A program made the position numbers and the translations under genes. DNA of 64,000 bases from Sulfomarinibacter sp963741385 (GTDB lineage Bacteria; Acidobacteriota; Thermoanaerobaculia; Thermoanaerobaculales; Sulfomarinibacteraceae). Below are positions 25,291 through 34,361 of this stretch, in pieces (position 1 is the first letter of the stretch; every line of letters begins with the position of its first letter). The stretch is from NCBI GenBank assembly GCA_963741385.1, contig CAVUHO010000006.1, positions 1 to 64,000 on the forward strand, given 5' to 3'. Under the pieces are notes generated by a model. That model did not search any database and was not told the DNA's origin. It worked only from the letters and a program-made list of their open reading frames with translations.

Positions 25291-27072
25291 ATGCAGCTCG
25301 CTGCGATTGATTGGGTTGTCATCATCACGTGTCTTGCGGCGGCGTTCGCGCCGGCCCTGTTTTTTGCGCGGCGGGCCGGTTCCGGAACCGCGGAGTTTTT
25401 CGCTTCCGGAAGGTCGGCGCCGTGGTGGTTGATCGGCACCTCCATGGTCGCCACCACCTTTTCCACCGACACCCCGAATCTGGTGACCGATTTCGTGCGC
25501 ACCAAGGGTGTGTCGATGAACTGGGCGTGGTGGGCCTTCCTGCTCACCGGTATGGCGACGGTGTTCTTCTACGCCCGGATGTGGCGGCGATCCGGCGTCC
25601 TCACCGATCTCGAGTTCTACGAACTTCGGTACTCGGGGCGGTCGGCCGCCTTCGTGCGCGGTTTCCGGGCCGTGTATCTGGGTCTGTTCTTCAACTGCGC
25701 GATCATGGCGTCGGTGACCCTGGCCGCGGTCAAGATCGCCAATGTCATGCTCGGCTGGAATCGTCTCCAGACGGTGGTTGTCTGCGGCCTCATCTGCATC
25801 GTGTTCTCGGCAATAGCAGGGCTGTGGGGCGTTCTCGCGTCGGATCTCGTTCAGTTTGTCATCGCCATGGTCGGAGTGATCGCCGCGGCCTATGTGGCGT
25901 TGTCGCAGCCGCAGGTCGGTGGTCTGAGCGGGTTGGTGACCAAGCTCGACCCCGCAACCTTGCGTCTATTGCCCGACTTCTCCGACTGGGGGCTGACGCT
26001 GACGGTCCTGGTCATACCCCTCACCATCCAGTGGTGGTCGGTGTGGTACCCGGGGTCGGAGCCCGGCGGCGGTTCCTACATTGCCCAGAGGATGCTCGCG
26101 GCGAAGGACGAAAAGAACGCGATGGCCGCCACCCTGTGGTTCAACATCGCCCACTACGCGTTGCGACCGTGGCCGTGGATCATCGTCGCCCTGTGTTCGA
26201 TGCTGGTCTTTCCGACCCTGGCGGACATCAAGACCGCATTGCCCCACGTGTCCGATAATCTGATCGGCAACGACCTCGCCTATCCCGCCATGCTGACGTT
26301 GTTGCCGGCAGGGCTCGTCGGCCTGTTGGTGGCATCCCTGCTTTCAGCCTATGTCTCGACCATGTCCACCCACCTCAACTGGGGCTGTTCCTATCTGGTC
26401 CACGACTTCTACCGTCGATTCCTCAAGCCGGATGCCTCGGAAAAACACCTCGTCTGGTTGTCGCGGGTGATCACGGCGCTCCTGATGGTGTTATCCGGGG
26501 CGACGGTCTTCCTGCTGTCGACCGCCGGAGAGGCCTTCCAACTGCTGCTTTCGATCGGCGCCGGCACGGGTCTGATCTATCTCTTGCGGTGGTTCTGGTG
26601 GCGGATCAACGCGTGGTCGGAGATCGCCGCCATGGCGGCGTCGTTCACCATCGCCTTTTCACTCTTCGTTGCGCGAAAGTCAGGGCTCGAAATGTCGTCC
26701 GAGGCGGCCCTTGTGTGGTCGGTGGTCTTGACGACCCTGGTGTGGGTGCTGGTGACCTTCTTGACGAAACCGACGGACACCGAGACCCTGCGTGCGTTTT
26801 ATCGAAAGGTCCGGCCGGCGGGTCGCGGCTGGGCGAAGGTCGTCGACCCTGGAGAAACCGTCGGGCCTCGTGACAATCTCTCGTTGGCTCTCCTCGGCTG
26901 GGTATTCGGTTGCTCCTTTGTCTATTCGGCCCTTTTCGCCACCGGCGCCTTTCTCTACGGGCAGTCGCTCCAGGGTGCGGTGTGTCTGGCAGTGACTGTG
27001 ACCACCGGGGTCGGTTTGGCCTGGGTGGTGCCGAAGATCTGGCGCGGCGCTGGGTCGACCGCGGTCGAGTGA
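25291..27072 (+). CDS. Sodium:solute symporter (SSS family)
   Basis: The 593-residue membrane protein has about 13-14 hydrophobic helices and SSS-family signs: an N-terminal helix, then SGTAEFFASGRSAPWWLIGT and the SMVATTFSTDTPNLVTDFVR segment of TM2, plus AGLWGVLASDLVQFVIAMVG in TM5-6. Members use the sodium gradient to import sugars, amino acids or other solutes. It is longer than the second SSS protein at 36249-37715, with an extended C-terminus. Neighbours do not identify the substrate. Confidence 0.85.
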   Translation: MQLAAIDWVVIITCLAAAFAPALFFARRAGSGTAEFFASGRSAPWWLIGTSMVATTFSTDTPNLVTDFVRTKGVSMNWAWWAFLLTGMATVFFYARMWRRSGVLTDLEFYELRYSGRSAAFVRGFRAVYLGLFFNCAIMASVTLAAVKIANVMLGWNRLQTVVVCGLICIVFSAIAGLWGVLASDLVQFVIAMVGVIAAAYVALSQPQVGGLSGLVTKLDPATLRLLPDFSDWGLTLTVLVIPLTIQWWSVWYPGSEPGGGSYIAQRMLAAKDEKNAMAATLWFNIAHYALRPWPWIIVALCSMLVFPTLADIKTALPHVSDNLIGNDLAYPAMLTLLPAGLVGLLVASLLSAYVSTMSTHLNWGCSYLVHDFYRRFLKPDASEKHLVWLSRVITALLMVLSGATVFLLSTAGEAFQLLLSIGAGTGLIYLLRWFWWRINAWSEIAAMAASFTIAFSLFVARKSGLEMSSEAALVWSVVLTTLVWVLVTFLTKPTDTETLRAFYRKVRPAGRGWAKVVDPGETVGPRDNLSLALLGWVFGCSFVYSALFATGAFLYGQSLQGAVCLAVTVTTGVGLAWVVPKIWRGAGSTAVE

Positions 27073-27141
27073 CGCATCGGTTTTTTTTGCAGCGCCTGGC
27101 ACCGCGTTTCCAGGAACCCGATTTGTGGCATAGTGCTCCGC

Positions 27142-28494
27142 ATGAAATTATCACTGACGGGGCTGGTCGCAATTCTGATGACAATTACAATGTGCGCGTG
27201 CGGCGGGAGCGGGACCGCGGATAAGGAATCATCGATCGCGTTGGAAGACGATGTGAACAACCAACTCGCTCTGCTCGTGGGGGGCGGCGGGGATCCGACC
27301 CGGGAGCTTTCCGGGCTGGCCGTCGCAGTGCTGAGAAACGGCGATGTGGTTTTCGAGGAAACCTTCGGGCGGGCCTTTATCGACCCGACGGGAGAACACG
27401 ACCGCGAGCTCGCGCCCGGGAGCCTCATGCGAGTGGCTTCGATCTCCAAGACCCTTTCGGCCATAGTCGTCATGCAGCTGGTGGAGGAAGGGACGCTCGA
27501 CCTGGATCGTGACGTCTCCGACTACCTGGGGTGGGAGCTTCGCAATCCGAACTACCCCGATCGGGCCATCACCCTCCGGTACCTGCTCGCCCACGTCTCG
27601 TCGATCCGCGACGCCGGCGAGTCCTACATCATTCGCTACCCGCGCGCCATTCAGGAAGCCTTCGACCCGTCGGGTCCTGACTACGGTGAACGGTTTCAAA
27701 TTGCCGAAGAGGGCCGGGATCGCGGACCCGGCGTCTTCTTCGAGTACTGCAATCTGAACTTCGGCGTCGTGGGCACGGTGCTCGAAAAGGTGACCGGTCT
27801 GCGCTTCGACGTCCTGATGCACCAACGGTTCTTCGAGCCCCTGGGTCTGCCCGGCGGCTTCAACGTCGCCGGTCTTTCCCCGGCTGACCAGCAGAGCATC
27901 GCGACGCTCTACCGCAAACGCGACCAGGAAGAAATCTGGCACCCCGACGGCGAGTGGGTGGCCCAGGTGGACGATCTGAGCTCGGGCATCCCGACCGCAC
28001 TGCCCGACGGCGCCGACTACGTCCCGGGATCCAACGGAGCGCAGTTCAGCCCCCAGGGAGGGGCCCGGTTGTCGTTGAAGGGTCTTGAAACCCTGGCGAC
28101 GATCTTCCTCGGTGATGGCAGCGTTGGTGAGGTCCGGCTGCTCTCCCCCGAAAGCATGGCGGAGCTGCGGCGTCAGGTCTGGCGGTATGACCCCGACCAA
28201 CAGAACCTCGACGACTCCAATGGCACGCTCAACGCATGGGCAACCGGGATCCGGATCATCACCAGCGAGACCGAAGGGGACCGGCTGTTTGCCGGGGACG
28301 ACCGGGTGTGGTTCGGTCATTTCGGGGAAGCCTACGGTCTGCTCGCCGGGGTCTGGGCCGATCCGGAAACCGGCGACGCCGTGATCTACGCGATCACCGG
28401 TTCCGCCTTCGACCCCACTGCCGACGAGGGACCCACGAGCACTCTCTCCCCCATCGAGGCACGGATCCTGGAACAGCTCGGACGGTTGTTGTAG
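27142..28494 (+). CDS. Serine hydrolase lipoprotein (beta-lactamase class C / PBP-like family)
   Basis: A lipoprotein signal (MKLSLTGLVAILMTITMCAC, lipobox Cys followed by GG) leads into a PF00144-type domain with the catalytic SISK (SxxK), the second motif YCN in FFEYCNLNFG, and family blocks EEGTLDLDRDVSDYL and LRYLLAHVSS. The third motif is less clear and probably lies in WFGHFGEAYG. Such proteins act as D,D-peptidases, D-aminopeptidases or esterases in the periplasm. I prefer the ATG at 27142 over a GTG three codons upstream because it begins the lipoprotein signal. No strong Shine-Dalgarno is visible. Confidence 0.83.
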   Translation: MKLSLTGLVAILMTITMCACGGSGTADKESSIALEDDVNNQLALLVGGGGDPTRELSGLAVAVLRNGDVVFEETFGRAFIDPTGEHDRELAPGSLMRVASISKTLSAIVVMQLVEEGTLDLDRDVSDYLGWELRNPNYPDRAITLRYLLAHVSSIRDAGESYIIRYPRAIQEAFDPSGPDYGERFQIAEEGRDRGPGVFFEYCNLNFGVVGTVLEKVTGLRFDVLMHQRFFEPLGLPGGFNVAGLSPADQQSIATLYRKRDQEEIWHPDGEWVAQVDDLSSGIPTALPDGADYVPGSNGAQFSPQGGARLSLKGLETLATIFLGDGSVGEVRLLSPESMAELRRQVWRYDPDQQNLDDSNGTLNAWATGIRIITSETEGDRLFAGDDRVWFGHFGEAYGLLAGVWADPETGDAVIYAITGSAFDPTADEGPTSTLSPIEARILEQLGRLL

Positions 28495-28510
28495 CCCGCT
28501 TCATATTCTC

Positions 28511-28831
28511 TGTCATCGCGACCGGAGGCCCGAAGCCATTTCTCCCCCTGTCATCGCGACCGGAGGGACGAAGCTTTTTCTCCCCCTGTCATCCCGACCG
28601 GAGGGACGAAGCCATTTCTCCCCCTGTCATCCCGACCGGAGGGACGAAGCTTTTTCTCCCCCTGTCATCCCGACCGGAGGGACGAAGCTTTTTCTCCCCC
28701 TGTCATCCCGACCGAGGGAGCGCAGCGACCGAGCGGAGGGATCTGGGTGGGGGCTCGTGGCAACACCATTCCTGAAGCCCCCACCCAGATTCCTCGGCTC
28801 CGGCGCTAACGCGCCTTTGCTCGGAATGACA
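28511..28831. repeat. 38-bp tandem array and adjoining HPDR-type inverted repeat
   Basis: Five head-to-tail 38-bp units occupy 28511-28700, each reading TGTCATC(G/C)CGACCGGAGG, then a short variable part (CGAAGCCATT or CGAAGCTTTT) and TCTCCCCC. They are followed at 28701-28831 by the full inverted-repeat form: TGTCATCCCGACCGAGGGAG at the left and CTCGGAATGACA at the right, with AGATTCCTCGG/GGGATCTGGG inside. The same sequences reappear at 39113-39390 and 56195-57339. The block separates convergent genes. Confidence 0.85.
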
Positions 28832-28852
28832 TTCATTGGTTTTCAGTGGTTC

Positions 28853-30289
28853 TCAGCTCACGATCAGATAGATGAGCACGGTGACGGCTCCTCCGAGGAG
28901 GGCGTAGGGCATCTGGGTGCGGACGTGGTCCATGTGGTCCGATGCCGAGGCCATGGAGGAGATGATGGTGGTGTCGGAAATCGGAGAGCAGTGGTCGCCG
29001 AAGACACCGCCACCCAGGACCGCCGCGAGATACAGCGGCAGCGGGCCGCCCTGAGCCACCGCCAGCGGTACGGCGATCGGCACCATCAGCGCAAAGGTCC
29101 CCCACGAGGTGCCGGTGGCGAATGCCATGAATGAGGCCAGGACGAAGGACCCGGCGACGGCCACCTTGGCGCCGGTGGCCCCGCCGATGATTTCCGCCAC
29201 ATAGGCGCCCGTGCCCAGCTCCCGCACGACACTTCCCAGGGCAAAGGCAAGCACCAGCAGGGACACCACCGGGATCATGCCCCCCATCCCTTTGAATAGG
29301 TGATCGACGAATTGCCGTCCCCGCATGTGGCAGGGACCGAGAGCAATCACCGCCAACACCGCCAGGCTCGCCAGCACGGCCCACAGAACGGCGGTGGAGC
29401 CGGAGCTGGCCTGGATCATCTCCCAGAGCCCGGCGCCGGGGGAGCTTCCCCGTCGACCGGTGACGAGGATGCCGGCGACGATGGCCGCGACCATCGTCAC
29501 CACCGGGAGGATCAGGTAGAGGGCTTTCGGCCGGACACCGGCATCCGGGGTCACCGTCAGCACCTCTTCGGCCACCATCGGTTGGGCGCCGTCCGCCAGG
29601 AGCTTTCCCTCTTCCTGCGCTCGGCGCTCGGCCGTCCGCATGGGACCCACCTCCCAGCCGGTGAGAATCGTCACCAGGACCAGCACGAGGGCGAGCATCG
29701 GGTAGAAGTTCCAGCGGAGACTGGTCAGGAGGACGGCCACCGGGTTGGCGACCCCCTGGACGGCGAGAAGTCCGATCACCAGCGCCCCCCAACCGTTGAA
29801 GGGAACCAGCATGCAGACGGGAGCCGAAGTGGAGTCACAGATATAGGCGAGCTTCTCGCGACTCACCCGGTAGCGATCAGTGAGCGGCCGCCCCACGGTT
29901 CCCGCAACGAGAGCGGTGATGGAGCTTTCCACCGTGATCAGGATCCCGACCAGGAAGGGCACCATCTGTGCCTGGCGGCGGTTGGTGACCCACCGGCGTT
30001 CGGAAACGGCGGCGACAAAGGCCTCCACACCTCCGGTGGCGCTGATCAGGGTCAAGACAGAACCGACGAGCAGGCTGTAGAGCAGGATCCGGGTATTGCC
30101 CGCGTCTCCAAACACACCAACGATCGACGCCACCGTGGAACCCGTCGCGGTGATGGGGTTCCAGCCACCGACCACCAGCCAGCCCATCCACACGCCGAGC
30201 AGCAGGGCCGGGTAGATCTGCTTTCTCCACAGCGCCAGACCGAGCGCAGCCAGCGGCGGGAGGATGGACCAGAAGCCGAAAGACGTCAT
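28853..30289 (-). CDS. NhaC-family Na+/H+ antiporter
   Basis: The 478-residue protein has about 11-12 membrane helices and typical NhaC blocks: FLVGILITVESSITALVAGT, RPLTDRYRVSREKLAYICDS followed by TSAPVCMLVPFNGWGA, and near the end FATGTSWGTFALMVPIAVPL and GGGVFGDHCSPISDTTIISS. It should exchange Na+ for H+ (or a coupled organic acid in some relatives) across the inner membrane. A long repeat-rich gap lies upstream. It may support the sodium-driven SSS symporters nearby by keeping the sodium gradient; that is inference. Confidence 0.85.
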   Translation of the reverse strand: MTSFGFWSILPPLAALGLALWRKQIYPALLLGVWMGWLVVGGWNPITATGSTVASIVGVFGDAGNTRILLYSLLVGSVLTLISATGGVEAFVAAVSERRWVTNRRQAQMVPFLVGILITVESSITALVAGTVGRPLTDRYRVSREKLAYICDSTSAPVCMLVPFNGWGALVIGLLAVQGVANPVAVLLTSLRWNFYPMLALVLVLVTILTGWEVGPMRTAERRAQEEGKLLADGAQPMVAEEVLTVTPDAGVRPKALYLILPVVTMVAAIVAGILVTGRRGSSPGAGLWEMIQASSGSTAVLWAVLASLAVLAVIALGPCHMRGRQFVDHLFKGMGGMIPVVSLLVLAFALGSVVRELGTGAYVAEIIGGATGAKVAVAGSFVLASFMAFATGTSWGTFALMVPIAVPLAVAQGGPLPLYLAAVLGGGVFGDHCSPISDTTIISSMASASDHMDHVRTQMPYALLGGAVTVLIYLIVS

Positions 30290-30323
30290 GGTTGGGGACT
30301 ATACACCAGGCCTACAGAGTGAA

Positions 30324-30354
30324 ATTTTGAATTTTGAATTTTGAATTTTGAATT
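30324..30354. repeat. (GAATTTT)n heptamer repeat
   Basis: TTTTGAA is repeated about four times in perfect tandem. Related seven-base repeats occur at 46285-46380 and 49311-49543, there as inverted pairs. This one lies 35 bases upstream of the NhaC gene. Confidence 0.7.
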
Positions 30355-30504
30355 CCCCCACCACCCCCAGATGTGAATATTCGAGTGCTCAGAATGGGTG
30401 GGTCAATGTGCGGCGGAGGTGCCTGGCTCCCGGCCCGTCCGACGGGCCGGCGTGCCTGGCATCCTCTCGGGAAGCGCGCGCGGAAACGGCCAGCGTGCGG
30501 CGGA

Positions 30505-30585
30505 GGTATCACCCTTCACATTGTCTGATCTCGGACGCTTCGGCTCGGCCATGCCTTCGAGGCAGTCAATGTGAAGGGTGGTACC
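30505..30585. repeat. 81-bp inverted repeat (GGTACCACCCTTCACATTG arms)
   Basis: The arms GGTATCACCCTTCACATTG (30505-30523) and CAATGTGAAGGGTGGTACC (30567-30585) pair at 18 of 19 positions around a 43-base loop. The arm layout (GGT..CAC...CATTG) resembles the GGGTGCCAC...GCATTG elements. Part of a repeat-only stretch from 30290 to 31016 in which I see no gene. Confidence 0.7.
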
Positions 30586-30590
30586 TCACG

Positions 30591-30840
30591 GGAAGCCCCT
30601 GCGGAAACGGCTTGCGCTCACCGGAGGTGCCATTCACTCAGGAAACCCCTGCGGAAACGACTCGCGCCCACCGGAGGTGCCATTCACTCAGGAAGCCCCT
30701 GCGGAAACGGCTTGCGCTCACCGGAGGTGCCATTCACTCAGGAAGCCCCTGCGGAAACGACTCGCGCTCACCGGAGGTGCCATTCACTCAGGAAGCCCCT
30801 GCGGAAACGAGTCGCGCTCACCGGAGGTGCCATTTTCAAT
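30591..30840. repeat. Five 50-bp tandem repeats
   Basis: Units begin at 30591, 30641, 30691, 30741 and 30791, each containing GGAAGCCCCTGCGGAAACG, a 3-4 base variable spot (GCTT, ACTC, GCTT, ACTC, AGTC), CGCTCACCGGAGGTGCCATT and CACTCA; the last unit ends differently (CATTTTCAAT). A diverged unit lies at about 30470-30505. The units are nearly identical with no unique spacers, so this is not CRISPR. Open frames through it are repetitive and have no start signal. Confidence 0.85.
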
Positions 30841-30906
30841 ATTGTTGGACCCACGACCATTCACGTCGGCAGGAAGATACGAGCCAACAATGTTGAAGGT
30901 GGCTCC
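30826..30906. repeat. 81-bp inverted repeat overlapping the last 50-bp unit
   Basis: GGTGCCATTTTCAATATTG plus TTGG (30826-30848) pairs imperfectly with CCAACAATGTTGAAGGTGGC (30884-30903), about 16 of 20 positions. The right end of the tandem array doubles as its left arm, which suggests that the array grew from one end of such an element. Confidence 0.55.
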
Positions 30907-30908
30907 TC

Positions 30909-30986
30909 GCGGGCAATGTCCTTCCGGAGAATTGCGCGGGCAATGTCCTTCCGGAGAATAGCGCGGGCAATGCCCTTCCGGAGAAT
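30909..30986. repeat. Three 27-bp tandem repeats
   Basis: Copies start at 30909, 30936 and 30963 and read GCGGGCAATGTCCTTCCGGA followed by GAAT and a three-base variable end; the third copy has one internal change (GCCC for GTCC). The array ends about 30 bases before the stop codon of the opposing sulfatase-like gene. Confidence 0.85.
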
Positions 30987-31016
30987 CGGGAAATTCAGAA
31001 GCTCACGGGAAACGTC

Positions 31017-33053
31017 CTACCGCAACGGCGGGCCCTGAAACAGCGGTTCGTCTTCGATCATCCGACGAATCTCCGGATCGCCTGCTTCGTAGGCGAACTG
31101 AACCTTCTGCTGCCAGTCGGGCTCGCCCAGAAGAACGCTGACCTGGGCGCGTTTGAAGAGGGCCATGGCGTAACCGGGATGATCTCGAGGCACGCGATCC
31201 AGAGCCTCTGCCGCATCGGCGAAGCGTTGCACCGCCAGATAACAGACACCGAGTTCGATATATCGATCGAAGGCCTCGCCCTGGAGTCTCCGGGCCTCCT
31301 CGAAGGCCCTGATCGCCCCCGGGGTGTCGGTCATGGCCATCTCGAGCTCGCCCAGCCTGATCCACTCCGGCGCGGGTGACTCCTTCAGGACGATGATCCG
31401 CTCCATCAGACGGGCCGCTTCGTCGAACCGCCCTTCCTTCTCACGGATCCGCGCCAGAGCCTCCAGGGCGGGCAGTTTGTGCGGCATCACCACCAACACT
31501 TCTTCAAACATCGGCGCTGCGACGTCCCACCGGCCGAAACGAAAATTGTGCATCGCGATGTAGTGCTGGAGGTCGATGTTGCCGCTGTGGATCTTCTGCG
31601 CCCTCGCGAAGAGCTGCTCGGCCCGTTCCTCATCTCCGAGGACCGAGTGAGCCACGGCAAGCCGCACCACCACCATGAGGTTCATGGGGTCCTGGGCGAG
31701 CACCCCTTCAAATACCTTGATGGATGCCTTGTAGTCCTCCCGGGCAAAGAGGGCCGAACCCTTATCGAGATCGGCGAAGAGGTAGGTCATGTTCTTAGGT
31801 ATGGGAGCGTTCTCCCGCAGCGGGGCCGGACTGTCCCACCCGACATATCCGAGCACGGCGAGCCGTTCCCTGGCCTCCTTGTCGAGAGAGGCCGGTGAGG
31901 CCTGCCCGCCCTCGGGGGACACCAGTTCGTAATCCCGGATGGCGTCCAGGATCTCCTGATCGATCTCGACGCTGCCGCTGAGGTCCACCAACTCCTCGGG
32001 ATCGGTCCGCCGATCGTAGACCTCGGACACACCCGACTGGATGACCTTGACCGAACCGCGCACCGCCATCACCTGCGGCTGCCACCCGTACTGGAGGAAC
32101 GGCTTCATGGCCTCCCCCATCACGATTTCCTCATCAGGCGCCAGGAGATTGAAATCTGAGTCGAGGCCGGCCCAGGAGAGAATTGTGTCAAAGACCCGCC
32201 GGGTGCTGACCGCGGTCTCCACGATCCCCGCCGGAACGCCGCTGCCCGCCGCGATCAGCGGAACCCGCGTCACTCCCTGGTAGAGAAGATTTCCGTGCAG
32301 GAGTTCACCGTGGTCGCCGAGGCCCTCACCGTGATCACCCACCACGAGGATCCTCGATGCAGCGCCGGCATTTCTGCTTTCGAACGCCTCGATCAATCGT
32401 CCGACTTCCTGGTCCATATAGGCGATCTCGCCGAGGTAGGGGTTCGACGGGTAGCGGGACCGGTACGGCTCCGGAGGAGCGTAGGGGTCGTGCGGATCGA
32501 AATAGTGGACCCAGATGAAGACCGGCCCGGGCGGTAACCCCTGCAGATACGAGAGTGCCCGTTCGGTGGTGGGGCCGGCGGCTCGTTCCCCGTTGCCCCT
32601 GCCGAGGTCGTCGTCGTAGTGATCGAAGCCCCGCGCCAGTCCGAACTCACGTTTGAGTGGGTATCCGGAGACAAAGGCCGCGGTCGAGTAGCCCGCACTC
32701 TTGAGACGTTCCGCAAGCAAGGTACGACCCTCGTCGAGGAAACGCGAGTTCTCGTGAATGCCGTGCTCGGATGGGTAGAGACCGGTCAGCATCGAGGTGT
32801 GGGAGGGCAAAGTCATGGGCGCCGTGGTCCAGGCCTGCGAGAAACGGGTGCCGCGGGCGGCCAGCGCATCGAGGGCCGGTGTTTCCACATCGTCGGACTC
32901 GAAGCCCATGCCGTCGGCGCGGGTGGTGTCCAGAGTCACCAGCAGAATCGATGGCCGCGGGGCTTCCACCTTCTCCTCGGGCGGCGGCTGCTTCCGCGAA
33001 CACGAGAAACTCATCATCAACAGCAGAAAAACGATCGCAGTCATTCGTCGCAT
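31017..33053 (-). CDS. Sulfatase-like hydrolase - TPR lipoprotein lacking the catalytic Cys/Ser
   Basis: The 678-residue product starts with a lipoprotein signal (MRRMTAIVFLLLMMSFSCSR). The alkaline-phosphatase-superfamily domain (about 33-430) keeps the metal Asp in LLVTLDTTRAD (D42), PHDPYAPP, and DHGEGLGDHGE. The activation motif reads TLPSHTSMLTG, with Thr81 where true sulfatases have the Cys or Ser that becomes formylglycine. Thr is used as nucleophile in related phosphotransferases, so it may be a phosphodiesterase or phosphoglycan transferase. From about 450 on, six or so TPR-like repeats form a C-terminal scaffold. The frame is open far upstream, but only this start gives an export signal. 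Function in cell-surface chemistry is inferred. Confidence 0.8.
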   Translation of the reverse strand: MRRMTAIVFLLLMMSFSCSRKQPPPEEKVEAPRPSILLVTLDTTRADGMGFESDDVETPALDALAARGTRFSQAWTTAPMTLPSHTSMLTGLYPSEHGIHENSRFLDEGRTLLAERLKSAGYSTAAFVSGYPLKREFGLARGFDHYDDDLGRGNGERAAGPTTERALSYLQGLPPGPVFIWVHYFDPHDPYAPPEPYRSRYPSNPYLGEIAYMDQEVGRLIEAFESRNAGAASRILVVGDHGEGLGDHGELLHGNLLYQGVTRVPLIAAGSGVPAGIVETAVSTRRVFDTILSWAGLDSDFNLLAPDEEIVMGEAMKPFLQYGWQPQVMAVRGSVKVIQSGVSEVYDRRTDPEELVDLSGSVEIDQEILDAIRDYELVSPEGGQASPASLDKEARERLAVLGYVGWDSPAPLRENAPIPKNMTYLFADLDKGSALFAREDYKASIKVFEGVLAQDPMNLMVVVRLAVAHSVLGDEERAEQLFARAQKIHSGNIDLQHYIAMHNFRFGRWDVAAPMFEEVLVVMPHKLPALEALARIREKEGRFDEAARLMERIIVLKESPAPEWIRLGELEMAMTDTPGAIRAFEEARRLQGEAFDRYIELGVCYLAVQRFADAAEALDRVPRDHPGYAMALFKRAQVSVLLGEPDWQQKVQFAYEAGDPEIRRMIEDEPLFQGPPLR

Positions 33054-33161
33054 TCGGGAATCATAGTCGATACCGCCGGTGTATGATCCCCGAAGCGAAC
33101 GCGCCCGGTCGCGATCGATACATACGCGGCCCTCACCGGGACGAGGGGCCCTCGAGGAAAG

Positions 33162-34184
33162 ATGCTCCACCTTCGCCACCACGACTATGTTCTCCAGCTC
33201 CGACACACTTTCCGTCTGGCGCGCGGGGACAGCGACTTCCGCCGGGTTCTGATGGTGGAGATCGAGCACGAAGGCCTCATCGGACGCGGGGAGGCCGCCC
33301 CTATCGCCCGTTACGGTCAGGACGCGGACTCCGCCGCACGCGCTGCCGAGAAGATGGTCGCCCGGATGGGCGACGTCCTGGCGTTCGACGAAGCGGCGGC
33401 CCGGGTGGCGGTCCCCGGCGAGCCGGCGGCGGAAGCCGCCATCGACATGGCCCTGCGCGACCTCGCCGGGAAGAGGCTGGGGGTGCCGCTCCACCAGCTG
33501 ATGGGAATCGACCCCGGCACCATGCCGGTCACCTCGTTCACCATCGGCATGGACACCCCGGAGATCGTCGAGCAGAAAGTCCGAGAGGCCGAAGACTTCG
33601 CCGTGCTCAAGGTCAAGATGGGCTCGAAGGACGATGCCCGCGTGCTCGAGACGGTTCGCCGCGTGACCGATCGCCCGGTGCGGGTCGACGCCAACGAAGG
33701 GTGGTCCCTCGAGGATGCCCTCGGGCGTCTCGAGTGGCTGCAGGAGATGGGCGTCGAGCTGGTGGAGCAGCCGCTGCCCGCCGGCCAGCACGCCGAAATG
33801 ATCGAGCTCAAGAAGCGGAGCCCCCTCCCCCTCTTCGCCGACGAAAGCGTCGCGCGCGCCGAGGACATTCCACGCCTGGCCGAGGCGTTCGACGGCATCA
33901 ACATCAAGCTGATGAAATGCGGCGGCCTGGGCGAGGCCCTGCGAATGATCCACGTCGCACGCGCCCACGGCATGAAGATCATGCTCGGCTGCATGGTGGA
34001 ATCGTCCATGGCAATCACCGCCGCGGCCCACATCGCTCCTCTCGTCGACTTCGCAGATCTCGACGGCAACCTCCTCATCACCAACGATCCTTTCATCGGT
34101 GCCGAGGTCCGGGAGGGCAAGCTCGTGCTGCCGACCGAGCCAGGGTTGGGCGTGCGGCCGAGGCCGGGCTCCCATAGCTCTTAG
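33162..34184 (+). CDS. Dipeptide epimerase (L-Ala-D/L-Glu epimerase type, enolase superfamily)
   Basis: The 340-residue protein has the muconate-lactonizing-enzyme subgroup layout. After the N-terminal cap (HTFRLARGDSDFRRVLMVEI) the barrel carries the catalytic Lys pair in LKVKMG, metal ligands in VDANEGW, VEQPLP and FADES, and the second catalytic Lys in INIKLMKCGG, then MVESSMAITAAAH. That set with KxK and IKLMK fits L-Ala-D/L-Glu epimerases, which turn the L-Ala-D-Glu released from muropeptides into L-Ala-L-Glu for ordinary peptidases. GAGGAAAG precedes the ATG. It is divergent from the sulfatase-like gene and is the first gene of the salvage island. Confidence 0.87.
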   Translation: MLHLRHHDYVLQLRHTFRLARGDSDFRRVLMVEIEHEGLIGRGEAAPIARYGQDADSAARAAEKMVARMGDVLAFDEAAARVAVPGEPAAEAAIDMALRDLAGKRLGVPLHQLMGIDPGTMPVTSFTIGMDTPEIVEQKVREAEDFAVLKVKMGSKDDARVLETVRRVTDRPVRVDANEGWSLEDALGRLEWLQEMGVELVEQPLPAGQHAEMIELKKRSPLPLFADESVARAEDIPRLAEAFDGINIKLMKCGGLGEALRMIHVARAHGMKIMLGCMVESSMAITAAAHIAPLVDFADLDGNLLITNDPFIGAEVREGKLVLPTEPGLGVRPRPGSHSS

Positions 34185-34240
34185 CTGAACTTCTTACAGA
34201 AATGCCTTGTGTCGCTGTCGCTCTGAGGGTTCGCATGAAC

Positions 34241-34318
34241 CGCAACCACAAAGACACGAAGCCACGAAGAATTTCACTAAGGTGATTTTCTTTGTGTCTT
34301 TGTGCCTTCGTGGTTGTG
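34241..34318. repeat. 78-bp inverted repeat (CACAAAGACACGAAG type)
   Basis: The arms AACCACAAAGACACGAAGCC and onward (34241-34271) and TTCTTTGTGTCTTTGTGCC and onward (34288-34318) pair at about 25 of 31 positions around a 16-base loop. This is the widespread bacterial 'CACAAAGACAC' hairpin. It lies in the 357-base gap between the epimerase and kinase genes, where no gene is seen. Confidence 0.75.
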
Positions 34319-34361
34319 ACGTCACTCTAGATTCGAAATCACCCGGATGAGAATTCCTCTG

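Noticed and set aside
30591..30840. Regular 50-bp array resembling a CRISPR
   Set aside because: Whole 50-bp units are repeated almost unchanged; there are no unique spacers and no cas genes.
33054..34175. Upstream extension of the sulfatase-like frame across the epimerase gene
   Set aside because: The epimerase on the other strand is unmistakable, and the lipoprotein signal fixes the sulfatase-like start at 33053.
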